From the NCBI GenBank assembly GCA_905178155.1, contig CAJINV010000003.1, forward strand, positions 1,483,557 to 1,547,556: a stretch of 64,000 nt of DNA, in the 5' to 3' direction. Each line of letters opens with the position of its first letter. Position 1 is the first letter of the stretch. Below are positions 1-13,000 of the stretch, in pieces. This DNA is from Amoebophrya sp. A120 (taxonomy: Eukaryota; Sar; Dinophyceae; Syndiniales; Amoebophryaceae). The notes below the pieces were generated by a model. The model worked only from the letters and a program-made list of their open reading frames with translations. It searched no databases and was not told the DNA's origin. Both the position numbers and the translations under genes were made by a program.

Positions 1-9
1 AAGTTTGCC

Positions 10-1296
10 ATGTTTTCGTCGCCCCCGCAGCAAGAACATGAGCTAGGGCGGAAGAAGGAAATTTCTTTCGAGAAACAACAACGTAAGATTCTCCTTGATT
101 ACGAAAAAGGTAAGTACAACACCCAAGCGACTTTCGGGACCCATGACGGCAAGATCGTCGGGCGGCTGAACCAGTTGCTGGAGAAGCAACGCGGTAAACA
201 ATCTGTTGCGCAGACTTCTGCCTGCGGTGGTTCTGCGAGCAGCTCCTCTTCGTCTTTCCAAAATAACCCGCAGCAGGCGCACCACAGACAACGCTGCAGC
301 CTATCAAATGTAAAAATGTCTGGGTCCGGAACAAAACAACTTGTCATGCTAAATCTGAATCATGTAAAAACCTGTGTTGCATGATTACCAAAAGCTGTCC
401 ACTTTTGACCTAATCGAGAGGCAGTTTCTCATGCACGATAGGCATGATAAAACTCTCACAGAATCTGTCATGCTATGTCCCTCGTACCAGACCTCGCGGG
501 CCATGGAAAACCTGCATGACAAGTCTGGCATTCTTCCAGACCCCGACATTTTTGCAATTGATACGACCACCACGACGACGATATTCGGACTGGAAACCAC
601 AACAACGACAATCGCACCGGATGCGCCGTATCCCAACAAAGGTAGAAGTGGTTTTTGTCTATGCTGCTGGTTCTTGTTTGTTTGCGTATATATTCTGTGC
701 ATAGAAGATATCATGGCGCAAGAACTGTTTGCCGCTGCCGGCTATTACTTATGTAGCAAATAATTATTTTCGTAAAGGGAAATCAGAAATCAAAACTGCA
801 CAGATATGCTCCTGACAAAGCCGAACTACTTTCCGGACAATTTGAAACACGAGAACATCATGGTCCCGCTGGAGGCGATGGCCAGCAATCAGCCCACCGT
901 GGACTACCTCTTTGGCTACCGGTACCACACCGATGGGGAAGAGGGGTACCTGGCGCAGGCGGGGAACCTGCGGAAAATCATCTACCGAAACGTATGACTT
1001 GCTCAAACGTTACAATCTCAAACGTTACAATAGAGTCTGGAATTTGTGTTGCATGATGGGCATGACAGACTCGCACAGCGTTCCACCTTTTGCAATACAA
1101 ATTTTCCCAGATTGTAGTGGGGTTTGGAGCTCCGGAACTTGTCATGCGCAGCCCTATGAGAGTTGGCTAGATCATGCTCATCATGCAAGACAAATCTCAG
1201 ATTCTATTGTAACGTTTGAGATTGTAACACCCGAGCGGGTTATAAAACGACCCCCGGTACGGTGTGATGAACGTGATCAACGACCCGCGGAACGTG
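10..1296 (+). CDS. Exons of an unrecognised protein upstream of (or N-terminal to) the metacaspase
   Basis: I do not recognise this protein. The supported exons are 569-641, 804-992 and 1250-1296. Between 641 and 804 a GT-AG intron (642-803) joins in frame (AAC AAA G / AT ATG). Removing the element 993-1244 plus one AAACG repeat joins 992 to 1250 in frame and gives a continuous Asp-Pro-Arg-Tyr...Asn-Asp-Pro-Arg-Asn-Val stretch. A 5' open frame starts with ATG at 10 and is Lys/Glu-rich, then Ser-rich. It holds a good donor (GTAAGT at 110), so the true 5' exon may end at 109; its junction to 569 is not certain. The exon at 804-992 is compact and looks genuinely coding (Tyr/Asn/Asp-rich). Phase is 0 at 1296, where a truncated introner begins, so I cannot tell whether this gene ends there or continues into the metacaspase. 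Confidence 0.45.
302..563 (+). mobile_element. Introner element, family A copy 1
   Basis: It starts TATCAAATGTAAAAATGTCT and ends with the inverted counterpart ...GACATTTTTGCAATTGATA. Left flank CAGCC and right flank CGACC form an imperfect 5-bp repeat. It contains the inner words TGTCATGC and GCATGACA. Confidence 0.85.
993..1244 (+). mobile_element. Introner element, family D
   Basis: 252 nt, bounded by AAACG on both sides (988-992, 1245-1249), starting TATGACTT and ending GGTTATA. Inside lies a 31-nt inverted repeat with one mismatch (1009-1039 against 1198-1228). The left part carries an internal direct repeat, TCAAACGTTACAAT. Excision with one AAACG keeps the surrounding frame open. Confidence 0.85.
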
Positions 1297-1385
1297 TATC
1301 AAATGTAAAAATTTCTGGGTCTGGAAAATGCAACCTGTCATGCTAAATCTGAAGCATGCAAAAATCTGTGTTGCATGATTACCAA
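1297..1385 (+). mobile_element. Truncated introner element, family A copy 2 (left half only)
   Basis: The left terminus TATCAAATGTAAAAATTTCT and about 85 nt of family A interior are present, up to TTGCATGATTACCA. No right terminal repeat follows within the next 500 nt. The right end is replaced by a Pro-rich coding stretch carrying a copy of the exon end found at 271-301. Confidence 0.75.
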
Positions 1386-3064
1386 CCAGCCACACCACCA
1401 CCAGCAGGCGCACCACAGACAACGCTGCAGCCACAGACACGTCCTGTCGGGAACAAGATTGGCGCAACAACTACATCTCCGGTGAGCAATGCCGCACTTG
1501 CTCCGTCCACACCCGACGAGCAGAGTAAGACCTCGTTCACAGCGACCGGTAGACGAAAAGCATTCCTGATTGGTATCAACTACTACGGGACGCAGGCGGA
1601 GCTGGCGGGCTGCGTGAATGACGTGGAGAACATATCTAGCCTGCTGATCCGAAAATTTGGTTGGCGGCAGAGCGAAATCCGCACGCTCGACGACGACCGC
1701 GGCCGCAGCTACCCGGCGGTGCACCCCACGCGGCAGCGCATCCTGGAGTCGTTGCAGTGGCTGGTACTGGACGCGCAGCCCGGGGACACGTTGTTTCTTC
1801 TGTACTCCGGCCACGGCGCCCAGGAGGTGGATCCCAACGGATACGAGGAGGACGGAATGAACGACACGATTCTGCTATCCAAGAAAGAAAACTGTGTTAG
1901 TGTAGATGTCTACTTGGAGTGATAGCATGACAAAGCTTTTCTGCATGACAGAGAAAGCCCTCTGGAGTGCACAGCTAGCACATGAAAATACACGCACATC
2001 GAAATAAGAGGACTTCGTGGTTATCTGGCATGAGTAAAAATGTAAAGTGTTCGGCATTTAGTCCATTACAGGCTTGCACTTCTATACACAGTTTTTACTG
2101 TCTTGCATATCTGCCGGTGGATTTTGCGGAGAACGGCATGATCTCGGACGATGTTCTCACGGAGCTCTGCGTCCGCCCGCTGCCCGAGGGCTGCAGTTTG
2201 ACCTGCATCATCGACGCCTGCCATTCGGGAACCGCGCTGGACCTGCCGTGGACGTGGCAGCCGGGCCTGGGGACCTGGCGAGAGGACTGGAACCCGTTTT
2301 TCACGAAGGCGGACGTGCAGATGTTCTCGGGGTGCGCGGACGCGGAAACCAGTTCCGACGGGGGCCGCGATCTGTACGGCCGCCGCGGTGGGGCGTTGAC
2401 AACCGCCTTCTGCGAGATTTTTGCAGCCTCGTCGCAGACCCGCGGGGCGGGCATCGGCTACGATGAGCTGCTGGAGCGGTTGCTGCAGTCCATGCGCGTG
2501 AACGGATTCTCGCAGACTCCGCAACTCAGTTCGAGCCAGGCCTTCGACCAGCGACAGCGCGTCTTCGCCCCTTTTGTTGTACAAAATGCGAGTTCTTCTT
2601 CGTCGCCGAGGCTGCTGCCGCAGCAGAAAAAGATCTGCAGGAACCTCAACAAGAATCCGGAGTACGGTCTCGTTTTCCGCAGAAAGTTCCCGCCGCAGCC
2701 GGCGCCACTCACCGGGTCACCACTGGAGTCGATGCTTATGGACCTCGGTATTGTCCTTTGGTGCCTTTTTTTATTCACGAATGTCGTGCAAGATACGAAG
2801 AGTTCCTCAATTTTTTCACGTCTCTAGAACAAAGTAAGTATTTCGTCGAGCAGGAGTTAAAAATGTTGAAAGTTTCAAATTTTTTACCCCGCATTATCAG
2901 GTATGTTGGTGTTACAAGATGCGGTGGCGGAGGAAATCGGGGGTGCTGTGGTCGACGGTTTGGGGGATGTTTTCGGCGGCATGGGCGACCTGCTGGGCGG
3001 TGCTGGGGACCTGCTGGGCGGTGCTGCGGACGACGTCGCTCAGGACATCGAGGAACTTTTCTAA
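1386..3064 (+). CDS. Type I metacaspase (cysteine protease, C14 family)
   Basis: Metacaspases are Arg/Lys-specific cysteine proteases of protists, fungi and plants, usually calcium dependent. The model is 1386-1875, 2115-2747 and 2901-3064, with an uncertain 5' end. A Pro/Thr-rich prodomain precedes the p20 core (KAFLIGINYY...). The catalytic His lies in YSGHGAQ (codon 1812-1814) and the catalytic Cys in DACHSG (codon 2219-2221), followed by ALDLP. Removing the element 1876-2109 plus one TCTGC joins NDTIL to PVDF, as expected in this family. A GT-AG intron runs from 2748 to 2900; an acceptor at 2917 would also keep the frame. The last exon encodes a Gly/Asp/Leu-rich tail ending at TAA 3062-3064. 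Most relatives have DSCHSG, so Ala before Cys is a small deviation. Cellular role (stress or cell-cycle protease) is inferred only. Confidence 0.9.
1876..2109 (+). mobile_element. Introner element, family E, in the metacaspase
   Basis: 234 nt with a perfect TCTGC direct repeat at 1871-1875 and 2110-2114. It starts TATCCAAGAAAG and ends CTGTCTTGCATA. The ends are imperfect inverted repeats sharing AAACTGTGT. It lies exactly between two conserved metacaspase blocks, and excision with one TCTGC restores them in frame. Confidence 0.9.
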
Positions 3065-4080
3065 ATCGTGTTTCACAGGAATGAATGCAAGCTGATTTGG
3101 TGGGCACTCCACTGTTTACTACGTCCACGTCGTACATTGAGCATGACAGGAAGCGCTAGTTGTGTAGCTGTGCGGTATTCAGTTGATGCTTCCTTGCTCG
3201 CTATCGTGTGGTGGAAGCGTGCTGTACTTAATGTCGTTTCTTGCATCGTGTCGTGCTCGTGCGGCATGTTGAAATATCGCTGTACTTCTACAACGTGGCA
3301 TGATCGTCATCCAAATCTTCTTTGAGAGCAGGCGTCGCGTGTGCAAACCTTCAATTGACAACCTGTACGAATGGATGCACAGCGACATGTAATAAAGAGG
3401 TTCTTCTAGATGAAGTAAATGATGTAAAATACTTGAACATGACAAACGGACACACATTCATATGTTTGAACTTCACCGACGAGTTTCGGTATCTAGATCA
3501 AATAATATTATGGTAAAGCACAGCTCTCGCTCTCAGGAAGTGTGCCGATGTCCGTTCAGTAATTATACCGTAGGCTGGGCCACGACGCTCTATGATCAGC
3601 CATGAGAACCAGGCTGCAGCTGGTGCATGGTTGTAGATATGTACTAGAATTGGAGACTTTTATTTAGTTGAACTTGGTCTTGGACCCTAAGTCGCCGATG
3701 TAGGACGGAGGAGAAGCTGCAGTGCCTTCCTAGCCATCGATCATTCTCAGTCCTCAAGTGATGAAACGTAGTGATTTATGACATAGGTGAACACAATCTG
3801 CCTTCGATGCACACACACCCCCAGCAGGAGCCCTATAGGTTCCACCTACTTGTGTGTCTACAAGAAGAGCCTTAGTTTCCCCTAGGCCTTCTCCAATTAT
3901 TGATTCCCATATGTAGCCTCGTACTGTTTATTTGCTTTATTCTGTGCGCATGCACCCACGCAAAACCTGTGCAGACGTCAATAAACTTTTCATCTCGACG
4001 ATGAATTGTGTATGATTTACCCCGGAAGGAATTAGAAATTTCCCCTAAGCGTACATATCTTTCGAAAATCGTAAAGGAAA
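3065..4080. other. Intergenic region between metacaspase and helicase gene
   Basis: About 1 kb, AT-richer than the flanking exons, with no coding stretch I can support. GCATGACA-like words occur near 3140, perhaps from decayed introner sequence, but no paired termini were found. It presumably holds the 3' end of the metacaspase transcript and the 5' leader of the helicase. Confidence 0.5.
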
Positions 4081-7000
4081 ATGGACGAGCTTCTTGGCCA
4101 TAGATACGTGCCTGTGGGCCGTGCGCCACCGCCTGATGAAGGTATGATTTGCGTTGACCAGGTAACGGGTCAAATTGTAATCGTACCGGACAACGTCGTC
4201 AAGGTCCTCAAGCAAGCCGAAAAACGGACAGAATTATCCGCTTACAATCGTTCCGCCCTCGCAATGCGCTCTTCGGGAGGAAGTCTGGTGTCTTCATCTG
4301 CGCGGCCCTCCGGATCACACAGTGGCAGCCACATCGTGCAAACGGGAGGCGCCACGAAAAATGCCTTGCCGGCGGCCGAGGAAGCGCAAGACACTGCGGC
4401 GTCGAAGGTGGCCAAGAAGAAAAGAAATAAGAAAAACAAGAAGGCCTCCCCTGATGATGCAGGAGGAGCAGCGACCCCCGGTTCCAGCCCTAGTGCCGAT
4501 CCACCGAAAGCCGTTTTGCAACCTTCAAATATATCACCTGAGGAGAGAGGTGCACGATCTTCAACTGGTGAGGCTGCTGATACAACTTCCAAGGGCTGCA
4601 TGAAGAAAAGCGATTCGTCAAACACACCCGTGCACGACTTTGGCGACTCGTTTTGGCAGAAAGAGGTGGTTGCCATCGAGGAAAACTCCTCCTGGTCCCA
4701 GGAGGTCGTAGCCTCGGGGCCCGGGAAGCATATGTGCTACTACCTTGCCAACCTCGGCTACAATTCGGTTGTGGAAACGTATCCCAACCTGAAACCGCAG
4801 CTGATCCTGGGTAGGAACATCACAAAATTACGGAAAAAGGACGTTACAGGCTACTTTTGCGAGAAAGCGCCGCTCGGCAAAGAAGTCCAGCTGGCGCTAA
4901 AGACCAAAAGCAATAAAACACAGCCGGGAAAAGACGCACAATGGGCCGCTGATCTGAAGTTGGACCTGGGCAAAAACGAGTCCCTGAAACAGTTCGTCTA
5001 CGACCGGACGGAGAAATTTCCGTACGAGTGCGCGGAAGACTTCCTGAAAGACATTTTTTGCCTGCACGAGCCCGGCTCTACTTCGTCCCCGAAAACAAGT
5101 CAACGCGGGGGGGCAACATCCGAGCAATCTGCAGCAGTGGTCACCGCCATAGCAAACGAGGTCTTGTGGTACGATGCTAGCGTGAGGTGCCACTTGCGCG
5201 AAGGACTTGTGGTACTTCTGAACGCGAAAAACTGTCGTTCATTTCGCCTCGCTGTGCTGGAGAAAGTGTGTCACGCTGCCGTTCAAGTATTGCAAGAGTT
5301 TCTACCATCGGCGGCCAAGAAGCAGGAACAGGTTGACAGCGCCACGGAATCGACATCAACCACCGCGGAACAAGTGGCGAGTGACGAGCACGTCGATATT
5401 GAAAATTCAGCAAATAAGGAACTCGTGCAGACTGCGGTGGCTCGGTTTCAGCATTTTTGTCAGTGGCTGCAGCAGGAGCTCGATGATTTTACATTGCAGC
5501 TGTTCGACGACGACGGGAAAGCAGCAAAAGCAGTGCGCACCGAGCTGACCGCTGTCGTTAACATGTTTAAACTCTGCTCCTCGAGTAAGGACAGCACATA
5601 CAGCAATAACTGCGCTGCGGCAGGCGAAAAGAAGGATTGTGCGCAGGGAAAGAACTTTTACTTGCAAACCGAGGACCACCAGCTCGACGTCTTACTCTCC
5701 TGTTCGAGGCAGCTGCTGGGTTCCGCAGTTTGGAAAGGAGTCGGATCGCTCAAGCACCTGATTGCGTTTGTAGAGCAACTTCATGAAGTCGGAGATGTGG
5801 GGGACAGTGTGTGGAAAGAGCTGACATGCTCGTCCGGCTCACTGTCGACATCGACGAGTCTTTCTTCGACAAAACGGGCGGAAGTCGTTGCGGCACCCTT
5901 TGAGGAGGAGGATGATGACTCCGAAGACGAGCAGTCAGTCTCGGAGTACGAAAGCCTCGACGGGGATGCGGACGAAAATGGCCTCTCGTTAGAGCAGGCC
6001 AGAGCTCCTGCTGCAGATGAAGACCCGAGGGCGCCGCAGCGGCAGACTTGTTGCATTAGGCTTCGAAAAAAGTGCGTCGATAGCTCGTTTGGTTCCTTGG
6101 AAAAATCCTCACACTCTTTCCCCGAGCAGTCGCAAACAGCTATTTTTTCCGACCTTCCCCTGCTGCTCCGGTGTTATCAAGGTGCCGCCTACGTTCGAGG
6201 TCTGCGCTCGCCGTTGGCAAAACAGCGTTTTGACGAGCTCCTCGCCTGCTTCGTCGAGGACGAACTAAAAAAGTTGACAGACCTGTCAAAGGTAGCAGCG
6301 GTAAGACCGCATGAGATAGACGAAAGTTCGTTTGCCGCGGACTTTTGGCCTCCTGTCTTGGACTTGATGTCGACAAGGAATGGCGAGCTCTATACGCAGT
6401 TAGACCCGCAGCCGTTTGTTCTTGAAGATCAGCTTCCCATGGCCTCGGAGATTGCAACAACTGAGACTGCTATAGCACAGAGTACGCCTGCCGAGGTGTC
6501 CATCGGTCGCTGTGGCGTCGCCGGTGAAGACAAGAAAGAATTAAACACGGACCGTCTAATCCGCGCCCTGCGTGATCCAATAGAATTCCTCGACCTTTTT
6601 CTTTTCGAAGCTGCGCGCGCGGGCAACCCGTGGATTGTCTCCGTGCCGTTCGCAATGGAGAAGCTGCTGACCAGCTTTCTCCAACACGCTTTCGTCCAAG
6701 ACCTGTTGCGAGATCAGGACGCTGCACTTCGTCTCGGAGCTATGTTGCGCAAAGCTTTGGGTCGACTGCGCGAACGAGAGCCTGGCTGTATGTGTTTCAT
6801 CAAAGCGGCGCTTCCAGATCGACAGGAAACAAGCTACGAGTTCTTGTCTCGACTGCAAGGCGTCTTTGCCCAAACATTTGACAACTTGGGTAGGAGCAGG
6901 TACCTGCATCAGGTCCCGGAAAGTATTTTCGTTTTCCTTCCGCTACTGCTTGATGGCGTCGGAGACGTACACAAGCCCTTGCAGCTACGTGGAGATGTCA

Positions 7001-10000
7001 CCGAGCACCTGACGGGTTGCCTGTGCGATGTGTTAGATTTTTTGGGCCAGCGGGTTTGCACGGACGACGATGAGTTTGGCTTGGATGCCACTAGTCGTAC
7101 CATGGCGAATAAATTTTTGCTGGCAGAAGGAGCGCGTGACGAACAATGCCGTCGAAATTATCGAGCTGCTGTTGGCAAGCTTGTGCAAGCATCGAGAGTG
7201 CATTGCGACACAATTTTCACTGCGTCACTTCCGGTGCGCGAGGTCGCGGAGAAGAGTCGAAAGTACTCTGTCGCAGGACAGCTGGACCGAAATTGCGGAA
7301 AGCTCGTCGACGCTCATGCTGCTGTCACCGGCTGCATCCATGCATCTTCGCCCGCCGCGCTGACAGTCGCAGACACAGCTGAAGAATTCGTCGACACGAA
7401 AGCGCTGTTAAGCTGCTCATGGGGATTCAAACTTGAAGTGGTTTTGCCCGTGCTGGATGCTCTTGTGCAGACGTGCGCCGACCGGGTGCAAGCGGTCTGC
7501 ATCTTTCTTCAACGTGAAGAACGACGCCAGCAGCAGCTCTTTTTAGACGCGTTCAAGGAAGCTGAAAAACTGGAGAACAGAATCCGCAACACGATCCTGC
7601 AAGACGGAATCGGAGCGCTTTTGAAGGGGCACCTTCTCGGCCGAACTTACGAAGCGTACTGCGCAACCCGGGACAGCCGACCTCTTCCGTGCGATCCCGA
7701 TGCGGAGCCGATCTTCGCCGTGATGACACTAGGCAAAATGACGGAGCGCAAAGCGGCCGAGGCCACAGGGAAGAATCCGCTTGCCAAGAGCATGGCAGCA
7801 GCAGCCGAGGACTCCAATGCAGGGCGGACGTCCCGTGACCTGCGCGTGGCGTTCGAGCGACATTGCAAGCCGAAGCTGATTTTCGACCAGCAGGGGCAGT
7901 GTACCGGGTTGACGCCGCTGAAGCTCCTCTGTCTACTCTGCACACACGCAGCCACGGCAACGGCAGAGCAGTTTCTCGATTTTGTTGAGGATACGACTGT
8001 CGAAGAACTGGAAGTAGTCGGAGGTGTTGAAGATGAAGATCTAGAGGAGCGCGGGGCATTCAACGCACAGAAATTGGTAGAGGATGTGGCTGCTGCGCAG
8101 CAATCCTCGAAGGATGACGAGCCTGCAAAGGAGCAAGCCTTCACAGGAGAAAATCTGCACACCAAGGATGTGGTTGAGGGGCGCGAGCCTGCTGCGCCGA
8201 CACAGGTGGAATCAAAAGTGGTTAGTGCAGAGCCCTCGTCTTCAGTACAACCACTGGCGCGCGCAGCTTCGGCAACAGAAGTCGATCAGACGGAGAAAGG
8301 GATTGCTTCCTCTGTTGAAAATAACTGGATTCAGAGAGGCGTCGGCAAAAAGGATTTCTACTCAGAGGAGGGGTATGCGCTCGGAATCATCAACGACAGC
8401 AACCACATCGTCGTCAAAAATAATTTTCGCCATGAGTCTTCGCGACGATATCTTGAAGACAACAATATCAAGTGCTTCGAGTCGGACATGCACATGAAAA
8501 ACGACTCGCCGCGCCTGATATGGGTCATGTTCACCATGGCGGAGACAAACATCAAAGACACCAGGTTACAGCGGCCAGGTTCCTACGTACAGTTTCAGAT
8601 AGACATGTCGCGTGCCCCGATCCTGGAACAGAATTCACCGCACGGAAAGGCAACGTATTTTGCGATCAACAGCAGTGTTTGGAGGGCTTCCTGGCAATAC
8701 CAGAGCTACGAGTGGGTGCTGCAGGAACCTACTGTTCACCATCGCTCACAGACCCGTTTGGACCGGAAACAGAGCGACATGCTGAACGAGGAGCTTTTCG
8801 CAGATCACACTGACGTCGCAGCGACCGGGAAAGAGCCGACAAAGCGCGCTTGGGCATGCGTGTTTCACGACATGAAGTTTGCGCGCGAAGACTTCCGGCA
8901 GCAACACGACGGCCGCTCTTTGCTGGGACAAATCGCGTACCGCGCAGACGACTCGTTCGTGAAGAAGGTCGGCTTTGTCAAGCCGTTGGGGCCCCGCGAG
9001 GGCGCTGAGTTTCCCGAGGTCAAAACCATGCTCGGAAAAAACAAGATGGAGAACTTCGGCAAAAGTGCGCAGTTCATTCACGTCGACCTCAAGGGCCTGG
9101 CAAGGCACGCGCGGCTGGAACCGATAAAGGGAGACGTGGTTTCCTTCACTCTGGATGAGGACTCGAAGAAAGTCAGCGAGGTGGTGAGCGGAAGAAAGAA
9201 ATACCTTCCCGCACGCGATCTGCACGTTGTCCGCTATAAGTCCACAATAAACTCCGGAGCGAGAACCGGCTCCGCGTCATCTCCCATGCGTGGCTTGCGG
9301 CATCTTCTGAAGCTACTCGAGCCCGTATATACGAAGTCTTTGACTAGTACTTCGGTAGCTGATTTTGAGAAGGAACTCGGCTGGTACAGCTTGGTATCCG
9401 AAGCACTGCAGCAGTTTCAGGATGTGGCGTCGAGTCCGGAGGACGCGACTACAACGAACAGGACCCGCAGACGAGCGAATACTGCGTCCAGAGGGGATGC
9501 CAGCACCAGAAATGGCCCAGGAGACGGGGACCTGAGTGACTTCAGCGACGCAAGTAGTGATGCGTTTGACGAAGAAGACGATGCGTTCCTGGGTCCCGGT
9601 GACGAAGATGTGTCCATGCGGCAACGCAGTCAGGCCGAACTCGAGGCGTTGCGCAAAAGAACCGCTCTAATCACCTCCGGCGAGAGCGGAGCCGCTTTTT
9701 TCCAGCTTTGTGTCGAAGAACTGTTGCAGTTGCTCGACGTTTCTTTTCACTTTCCTCTGACAGCTGATGAAATGGCAGAAGTCGGCGCGGGCAACCAGGA
9801 TTTGTATTTGCAGGGAGGTGGTGGAGGAACGTTGGGCGCCACCAGTTACGTGACAAGCAGGTCGTCTTCAGTTCTTCCGGCACGATCTTCAGGCGCAACA
9901 ACTGTATGGGGCGTAGCTCCGTCTGTGGTTGGTGCAACGCTTGCTGAGGAGCGAGCGAGGCTGGTGAATGCAATCCTTGGTCTGATGATGTCTTTTGAAC

Positions 10001-13000
10001 GCGAGTACCGTCAGCGCGTCGGGGTGACGGTTAAGGCCCCCGGTGAGCCACAAAATCCGAACATCGACCCTCGCCAATGTCTCGATGCAACCCGTCACAG
10101 TTCGCTTCTCGTGACATTTTTGTCCGCGTTGACGCATTTGGCGGAATCTCGTCAGAGTGCCTCCGCCGCGCAGCTGGATCTCGTCGCTCGTGCCTTAGCT
10201 AGGTGCTTCAAGTTGAAAGAGAAGGCAAGTCCAAATAGCAGCCCCGCCGACTCGGCGTTCCAAAAGCCTCGGGGGGACCGAGGGCAGCAAAAGCAGAGTG
10301 CGTTGTCGAAGTCCAAGTCGAACAACAAATCCAGCGGATCTGCCCTGCTCCTGAGAAGTTCCTCATCATCTTCACAGCAAAACGCCTCTCATCTTGCCGG
10401 TTTGAGTGTCGTTGGTCTTACGGGCGTATCCGAGCTGTTTCAGTTTGTGGTGGCCAACGTGCAGATTTACGACCCGAATCTCATCGAGGGCTTTCGCGCG
10501 CTGTTCTCCTCCGGGCCGCTGCGCGCCCTGCAGACGCGCGCAGAGACCGCCTTGTTGTACGACGTGCACGGCTTCCTGGAGCAGGCACAGAAGACCCACC
10601 TGAACGCCATGAGGTTTCTCGCGCAGCGGGCGCAGGTCGCGCAGGGAACCCGCGAAGAATTGGAGGAAAAGCACTGGTCAGAGTTGCCGCTAATCCCTAC
10701 CCTAGACGAACTTCGGGACGACCGACTGGGGAATCTACCGGTAGTGCCCGACGTTCGGGCGGCCGTACGGAAGTTCATGAACGAAAGCAGAGCGGGCGCG
10801 GACAGCGCACGAGGAGAAACTACTTCCATAATCGGTCTGCGGGGATACGAGAGCTATGAGCACTACATGAACACGATTCTTCGACAGCTGCGGCAAGATA
10901 CCTTTTCGAGTCTGCGGATGGGCGTGTCGCGTTACATCCGCAGCCGCACCGTGGATTTCGGGCTCATGCGCATGTACAACCCGCAGTTCGTCGGCTTTCA
11001 CTTCCGCGACCAGGACACCATCTCGGTCGTGCTGAAGGTGCAGGCGATGAAGGATAGTCGGACCGGGGACTACAACAAGTACTGGGCGGACAACGGCGGT
11101 ATGATGTACGGCAATTTGATCGTTATCTCCCTAGACGGCGATTTTGAAGACGAGGGTCGGCTGGTGTACGCTCAGGTAAGCTGGTCGGACAAGGAGATCT
11201 TGCGCACAGAGGGAATTTTCTTCGCGGAAATTCTACCGCGGGAAATCACGGGTAGCGAACGGAGTCCGATGGAACAGGTGATCGCGCTGATTGCGGCGCT
11301 CTCCAGTGGCGACAATGAAGCGGTGCTTGCGGAAAGTCCGGCGTACTACAAGGCTTTTTCTCCTGGCTTGAAGTGTCTGCAGGGAAAAAAACAATTGGAA
11401 AATCTGCCGCCGTTCGCCTCCGAGTTCATTTTCGGAACGAAGAGCTATGCCGGACCTCATCTAGTTCCGGGTCGAGAATCTGGACCACGCAGTGGGGTTT
11501 TTCCTGCTTGGTCGACCCCAACAGAGCCTGCGCCCTTCTACCTGAATCAATGGCCCGGAGCGACCGTCGAGATCGGACTTTTAGATCAGCAAGCAACGTC
11601 GGAAGACGGCTCTGCCGTCGAGTCAACGTCGCGTCGCATGCGGGTCGACGAATGCGTGCCGGTGTTGCTGAGTAAAAAGGGAGAAGAAGGTCGAAATGCG
11701 AACGATCGCAGTCTCGACAGTAATGTTGCCACTGCGTTGGATGAATTTCAGCAGCACGCGGTGGGCGTCGTTCTCTCTCGCGCCATCGCGGCCATCCAGG
11801 GCGCGCCGGGATGTGGGAAGTCTCATCTAGCGGTGCTCCTGGTGCGCCTCCTGGCGAGTCTGCGTGACAAGAACGGGGCGCCGGTCAGGCTTCGCTTCCT
11901 GATCGTTACCTACAAAAACAAGGCATTGAACGAGCTCGCCGAGGCGTTGCTGAAGTACTTTCCGAAAGACCTGGTGCGCGTCGGGTCGGGCGGGACGGGC
12001 GAGGACAGTTCGGAGTTGCTCGAATCGCGAAACCTGAACCTGCTCAAATCGGCCTACCAGCAGACGGAAGAAAGTCACGCTTTCAACGAGGAATGGAAGC
12101 GGGCGGACAAGCGGCTGGACGTTGTGTCTACGGAGATGGAGGAGTTGGCAACCCGTTTGGTCAAAGCTCGCTTCTGGTCGATTTCGCTCTTCGTGCTGCG
12201 GAGTCGGCCGGGCCAGCTGGAACAACTGCTGCGAGGCGCCGGCGAGAAAGGGCATCTGCAGATGAGTGTCAACGAGCTCAGCAAGTGCCTGACAGAGGCC
12301 GAACAGTGGGTGACGCGGATGCGACAGATCCGGAACAAGGACCTGACTCTGGCAAATTTTCTGGATTGCGAGGCCGAATACCTCAAGGATCCGGTGTTGC
12401 ACAAAACACGACTGGACCTGTATGCGTGCCTGTCTGACGCGCTGGAGAAATGGGTGCCGCAAATGCAATGGTTTCAGGCTGTCGCCGAGCGGGTGCGTCA
12501 GCATAAGGTCATCGGCGGACGCAAACTGGACCTGCAGAACGATCGCAAATTCAAGAGCCTCGTGGTAGAGTTGAAAGACGGAAAAAGAACACGAGCGTTC
12601 GAGGAAAGGAACGCAGCGCACGAACTGCAAGAATCTTCCGGCTCTAACAGTGCATCGTCAACGTCGCTTGCTGCACAGAATTACGCGTCCAATGGTGCTT
12701 CCCTCGAGGATGACGACGAAGAAGATTTCCTAAAAGAAGCGCAATACCAGCGAGACGCGGGAGAAATGATGGACAACAACGTGTTAAGCGTGGAGCCGCG
12801 ACGTGGACGCAGGTACAACAACCAGGGTCAGGGTGTGCGCGGCAACCGCATGACCTTTAAGGATTGGGAGGATCACAAGAAGCACGTCATTTTCCTCGAT
12901 GCGAGCACGTCTGACGCAATTCGATACGCGCCCGAGGTGACCGAGTACTTCGCCTCGCGGAAACCCAACCTGCTGAAGCGGAAGGATCTTTGGTCCCTTG

